Shown one piece after another: positions 60,839-64,000 of a stretch of DNA of 64,000 bases. Each line of letters starts with the position of its first letter. Positions within the stretch are counted from its first letter, which is position 1. The position numbers and the translations under genes are program-made. Below the pieces are notes generated by a model. The model worked only from the letters and a program-made list of their open reading frames with translations. It had not been told where the DNA came from and searched no databases. The stretch covers positions 124,001-188,000 of the forward strand of contig NZ_JABJRA010000002.1 of the NCBI RefSeq assembly GCF_013155365.1. The letters are read 5' to 3'. Source of the stretch: Nocardioides sp. zg-DK7169. GTDB taxonomy: Bacteria > Actinomycetota > Actinomycetes > Propionibacteriales > Nocardioidaceae.

Positions 60839-62560
60839 GTGAGTGCATCGGATACCCCCGGACGTGAGAAGGCAGGCGGTCGCGTCGTCCTGCTCGTCGT
60901 CCTCGGACTGGTCCTGTTGGCCGCGCTGGCCTACGGCGCTCTGTACGTCCTGGCGGGTGACAAGGTCCCCCGCGGCACGACCGTCGCCGGCGTCGACATC
61001 GGTGGCCGCACCCAGGTCGAGGCGGAGCGGGTGCTCGACGACGAGCTCGCCGACCGCGTCCAGGGCGCGGTGAGCGTCAAGGTCGGCAATCGCGTCGAGA
61101 AGATCACCGCGGCGGACGCCGGCCTGTCGGTCGACGTCGAGGGCTCGGTCGCAGCCGCCGGCGGCGGCCGCAGCTGGGACCCCGCGCGACTGTGGGACTA
61201 CTTCGTCGGCGGCAAGGACCTCGACGCGGTCGTCGAGGTCGACGACGCGCGGATGGACGCGCTGCTCACCGAGCTCGCCGAGAAGGTCGGTACGCCGCCG
61301 CGCGACGGCGACATCGTCTTCGAGGGCTCCGAGATCCGCGTCGTGGAGCCCCGCAACGGCCGCGCCATCGACCCCGACACCGCCCGCGAGGAGATCCTCG
61401 CCGCCTACCTGCGCGAGGAGCCGGTCGCCGAGCTGTCGGTCCGCGCCGCGCAGCCCGACATCGACGAGGCCGACGTGCAGCGGGCCCTCGACGAGTTCGC
61501 CAACCCGGCCGTGTCCGGGCCGGTGACCCTGGAGTTCCAGGGCTCCTCGATCGAGCTCAGCCCCGACGAGTTCGGCCCCGTGCTCGGCGTACGCCCCGAG
61601 AAGGGCGCGCTGGTGCCCGAGGTCGACGAGGCCGCCCTCACCGAGCTGGTCGACGAGAGCTTCGGCGACGAGGGTGCCGCCGTCGACGCGACGGTGCGCC
61701 TGGTCAACGGGCGCCCGCAGGTCGTCCCGGGCCGCAAGGGCGTGACCTACGACCCCGACGACGTCACCGGGGGCTTCGTGGACCTGGTGACCGCGCCGGA
61801 GGGCAAGCGGAGCATGGAGGTCGCCTCCACCGTCGACGAGCCGGACTTCGACGCCGCCGACGCCAAGGCGCTCGGGATCAAGGAGAAGGTCTCCTCGTTC
61901 ACGACCTACTACCCGCCGGCGACCTACCGCGACGTCAACATCGGCCGCGCCGCCGAGCTCATCGACGGCACCGTGCTCAAGCCGGGGGAGACCTTCTCCC
62001 TCAACGACACCGTCGGCGAGCGCACGGTCGAGAACGGCTTCACCACCGGCACCATCATCAGCAACGGCATCTTCAAGGAGGACCTCGGCGGCGGGGTCTC
62101 CCAGATGGCGACGACGCTGTTCAACGCGATGTTCTTCGCCGGCCTCGAGGACGTCGAGCACAAGGCGCACTCGGTCTACATCGACCGCTACCCGGTCGGT
62201 CGCGAGGCCACGGTGGCCTGGGGCGCGGTGGACCTGCGCTTCCGCAACGACACCGACCACGGCGTCCTGATCGACGCCAAGGTCACGCCGAGCGCCGGGC
62301 GCTCGCAGGGGGTGGTCACGGTCTCGATGTGGTCCACCAAGACGTGGGACATCGAGACCACGACCAGCGACCGCTACGCCTTCACCTCGCCCGGCACCCA
62401 GACCCTGAGCGGCGACGACTGCCTGCCCAACACCGGGTACGGCGGGTTCGACGTGGACGTCAAGCGGATCTTCAAGCGCCCCGGCTCCGACGAGGTCGTG
62501 CGCACCGAGACCTTCACGACGACCTACATCCCGTCGGACACCATCATCTGCAAGCCCTGA
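60839..62560 (+). CDS. VanW-family protein with peptidoglycan-binding domains
   Basis: A 573-residue membrane-anchored cell-wall protein. One N-terminal helix (VVLLVVLGLVLLAALAYGAL) is followed by two copies of the domain that precedes YkuD transpeptidases (VAGVDIGGRTQVEAERVL and later IELSPDEFGPVLGV). The VanW domain spans about residues 340-500, with FTTYYPPATYRDVNIGRAAE and LGGGVSQMATTLFNAMFF. The active site of VanW is unknown; the family is tied to vancomycin clusters and peptidoglycan metabolism. The GTG start is supported by the -10 box. Confidence 0.88.
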   Translation: MSASDTPGREKAGGRVVLLVVLGLVLLAALAYGALYVLAGDKVPRGTTVAGVDIGGRTQVEAERVLDDELADRVQGAVSVKVGNRVEKITAADAGLSVDVEGSVAAAGGGRSWDPARLWDYFVGGKDLDAVVEVDDARMDALLTELAEKVGTPPRDGDIVFEGSEIRVVEPRNGRAIDPDTAREEILAAYLREEPVAELSVRAAQPDIDEADVQRALDEFANPAVSGPVTLEFQGSSIELSPDEFGPVLGVRPEKGALVPEVDEAALTELVDESFGDEGAAVDATVRLVNGRPQVVPGRKGVTYDPDDVTGGFVDLVTAPEGKRSMEVASTVDEPDFDAADAKALGIKEKVSSFTTYYPPATYRDVNIGRAAELIDGTVLKPGETFSLNDTVGERTVENGFTTGTIISNGIFKEDLGGGVSQMATTLFNAMFFAGLEDVEHKAHSVYIDRYPVGREATVAWGAVDLRFRNDTDHGVLIDAKVTPSAGRSQGVVTVSMWSTKTWDIETTTSDRYAFTSPGTQTLSGDDCLPNTGYGGFDVDVKRIFKRPGSDEVVRTETFTTTYIPSDTIICKP

Positions 62561-62598
62561 GCCGGCCGGGCGGCCCGTCTGGACGGGCCGCGCGGCTC
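62559..62598 (+). terminator. Terminator of the vanW-like gene
   Basis: GCGGCCCGTC and its complement (62570-62591) form a 10-bp perfect stem, extended outward by GAGCC/GGCTC. The outer arm starts in the stop codon. No U-tract. Confidence 0.65.
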
Positions 62599-62641
62599 AG
62601 CCGGGTGCTGCTGGGGCCGGCCGGGTCCCGTCGGCGTCGCG

Positions 62642-62998
62642 TCAGCCGGCGAGCTGGCGCGCCGGTGCCACCGTGACCGGGATGCCGGGCTCGGTGGTCG
62701 CGACGCTGCCCGCGGAGTCACTGGTGCGCAGCACCACGACGTGGGCGCCGGGCCGGGCGGGGCGCCAGGGGTGCTCCCACTCGACGCCGTCGGAGGGACC
62801 GTTGTCGCCGGTGAGCGTGGTCTCCTCCCAGGTCAGGCCGCCGTCGGTGCTGACCTCGACGACGCTGATCGTGGCGCGCGGGGACCAGGCGCGGCCCTGG
62901 AGGACCGTGAGCTCCTGACACACCGCGGCGTCCACGTGAGCGAGCGTGCTGGTGGGCAGGGTCGCGCCCGTGACGGGCTGGGTGTGGTCGGAGAACAT
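62642..62998 (-). CDS. Stand-alone molybdopterin-oxidoreductase dimerisation domain
   Basis: A 118-residue protein that matches only the C-terminal dimerisation (Ig-like) domain of sulfite-oxidase-type enzymes: GRAWSPRATISVVEVSTDGG, LTWEETTLTG, and WEHPWRPARPGAHVVVLRTSD. No molybdopterin-binding domain is present on either side. It has its own TATGGT box 6 nt before the ATG, so it is expressed as it stands and is unlikely to be a mere 3' fragment. Contains one Cys. It may be a binding protein built from an orphaned domain. Confidence 0.68.
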   Translation of the reverse strand: MFSDHTQPVTGATLPTSTLAHVDAAVCQELTVLQGRAWSPRATISVVEVSTDGGLTWEETTLTGDNGPSDGVEWEHPWRPARPGAHVVVLRTSDSAGSVATTEPGIPVTVAPARQLAG

Positions 62999-63004
62999 GC
63001 GGTA

Positions 63005-63010
63005 ACCATA
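63005..63010 (-). promoter_or_regulatory. Candidate -10 box (TATGGT), leaderless start
   Basis: On the minus strand TATGGT is followed by 6 nt and the ATG at 62998. The upstream 25 bp are AT-rich, a rare local composition here. Confidence 0.62.
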
Positions 63011-63107
63011 CAAACAAAGTCTGCATAAGTGTGGTTGGTCCGCACCGTGACCCCGGCGTGTCACCGGCCCGGCGACGGACCGACGCCTGACCTGCATCGG
63101 TCGGCGC

Positions 63108-64000
63108 TCAGTCGGTGCCGAGGTAGCGCGCCACGTGGTGGGTGGCGAACCCGAGGCCGCGGTAGAGCGCCCGGGCCGCCACGTTGTCGGTCTCCACGTG
63201 CAGCCACGCCGTGCTCACGCCGCGCTCGGCGGCCACCTCGAGCAGGTCGTCCATCACCAGCCCGGCCAGGCCGCGACGCCGGTGCGGCTCCGCGACGTGC
63301 AGGGCGTGGAGGCCGACCCAGTCGCCGTCGATGCCGGCCCGGCCGCTGGCGAGCAGCTCCTCGCCGCGGCGTACCTCTGCCAGGACGCGAGGCCCGTCGA
63401 CCTCGAGGGTGATTCGGGCGCCCTCCGGCAGGGACCCGCCGATCGCGCGGCGGGCGCGGCGCACCCGGGCCAGCGAGGCGAGCTCGAAGGCCGCCTCCCC
63501 GCCCGGGTAGGGCGTCCAGCCGTGGGCGAGGAACCACTCCTCGGTGGCGGAGCCGGCCTCCACCTGGACCAGCGGCCGGCGCTCGCGGGCGCGGTAGAAG
63601 GAGCGGACCTCCGCCTCTGCCTCCGACAGCGGCCGGTCCGGTTCGCCCATCGCCAGGCAGGAGTTGGCCCGCTTGAGCGGGCGTCCCACCGGTCGCGGCA
63701 CCGAGCGCAGCACCCAGTCGCCGAGCGCGACCTGGTCCACGTCGGGCCACAGCGCGAGGGCGTGCCCCTCGGCCTCGCGGACGCCCACCCGGTGGCGCAC
63801 GGACGGGCGGGGTGGGACCGGCTTGCCCGAGACGATGTCGGCCAGGGCGATCACCACCGGCTCGCCGTCCTCGGGCGCGATCGTGCACGTGCCCGCCTCC
63901 CAGGCGGTGCAGACCCCGAGCAGGTCGGTCATCGCCGGCCCGCCGGACGGCCCGGTCTCGCCGCGCAGCAGCCGGCGTACGACGACGCGCTGGCCGACCA
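63108..64000 (-). CDS. GNAT acetyltransferase, Rv0428c/cg3035 family, 5' end outside the window
   Basis: At least 297 residues, still open at the window edge. The ATG at 63932 is probably not the start: 22 more codons upstream read VGQRVVVRRLLRGE and join smoothly to LLGVCTAWEAGTCTI and VIALADIVSGKPVPPRP, a pattern I know from Rv0428c-type proteins. The GNAT fold is C-terminal, with the acetyl-CoA loop EPHRRRGLAGLVMDDLL near 220 residues from that ATG and VETDNVAARALYRGLGF after it. Substrate unknown. Confidence 0.83.
   Translation of the reverse strand, partial: VGQRVVVRRLLRGETGPSGGPAMTDLLGVCTAWEAGTCTIAPEDGEPVVIALADIVSGKPVPPRPSVRHRVGVREAEGHALALWPDVDQVALGDWVLRSVPRPVGRPLKRANSCLAMGEPDRPLSEAEAEVRSFYRARERRPLVQVEAGSATEEWFLAHGWTPYPGGEAAFELASLARVRRARRAIGGSLPEGARITLEVDGPRVLAEVRRGEELLASGRAGIDGDWVGLHALHVAEPHRRRGLAGLVMDDLLEVAAERGVSTAWLHVETDNVAARALYRGLGFATHHVARYLGTD

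Noticed and set aside
63108..63932. ATG at 63932 as the start of the last GNAT gene
   Set aside because: The 22 codons upstream stay open to the window edge and match the expected N-terminus of the Rv0428c-type family, so the gene continues outside.
1..64000. tRNA, rRNA, integrase, prophage or intact insertion sequence
   Set aside because: I scanned for tRNA-like T-loop and acceptor patterns, rRNA segments, transposase motifs and integrase motifs and saw none. The accessory-looking parts are explained by metabolic operons.

Overview
This 64 kb window is chromosomal DNA of a high-GC actinobacterium, most like Nocardioides or another Nocardioidaceae. The reasons are very high G+C with G/C-ending codons, a mycothiol gene (mshB), actinobacterial families (DUF1707, DUF4245, DUF6542, Rv0428c-type GNAT), frequent GTG starts, and many TANNNT -10 boxes 6-8 nt before the start codon, which suggests leaderless mRNAs. 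I found no rRNA, tRNA, CRISPR array, integrase or intact insertion sequence. Gene density is high and most operons are closely packed or overlapping.

Layout. 1-2.7 kb: end of a polyamine/iron-type ABC importer and a DUF1707 protein. 2.7-7.1 kb: complete sugar ABC importer (minus strand). 7.2-10.1 kb: two alpha/beta hydrolases and glpX. 10.1-13.2 kb: modCBA molybdate importer with its TOBE/HTH regulator and a paired palindromic operator. 13.2-22.3 kb: housekeeping genes (DUF4245, xseAB, ispH, a Sua5/YciO protein, rmuC, xthA, an SDR, a phosphatidylcholine-synthase-like enzyme, ychF). 22.3-26.8 kb: MFS remnant, GAF-PP2C phosphatase, a small unknown gene, a formylglycine-generating enzyme and a TOPRIM protein.

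26.8-44.7 kb is a purine-catabolism supercluster, all on the minus strand. One part is a five-gene operon with an NMT1/THI5-type ABC importer and a 2-oxoglutarate/Fe(II) oxygenase. Next is a ten-gene, almost completely overlapping operon (uraD-uraH-uricase-allB-pucG-allC-rpiR-xdhFAD-xdhFeS/Mo-guaD) that takes guanine to oxalurate. Last is a two-gene operon with an acetamidase/formamidase-family protein and an HpxZ/AtzH-amidase fusion that could finish oxalurate breakdown. Two of these operons share a GAAAC-N4-GTTTC-like palindrome upstream, probably read by the RpiR regulator inside the main operon. The xanthine dehydrogenase needs molybdenum, which the mod locus would supply.

44.7-64 kb: an HNH protein, two GNAT proteins (one AAC(2')-like), an orphan PAS histidine kinase, a flavoprotein dehydrogenase, mqo with a structured ribosome-site-sequestering leader, a thioesterase, a large HTH protein divergent from a 1070-residue secreted Ig-like surface protein with a structured 3' region, then Nudix, mshB, DUF6113 and VanW genes, a stand-alone molybdopterin dimerisation domain and a GNAT gene running off the edge.

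The least explained signals are a 22-bp-period tandem repeat at two distant promoters (18.6 and 45.2 kb), the pseudoknot-like mqo leader, the structured region after the surface-protein gene, and a perfect 20-bp inverted repeat inside the formylglycine-generating-enzyme gene.
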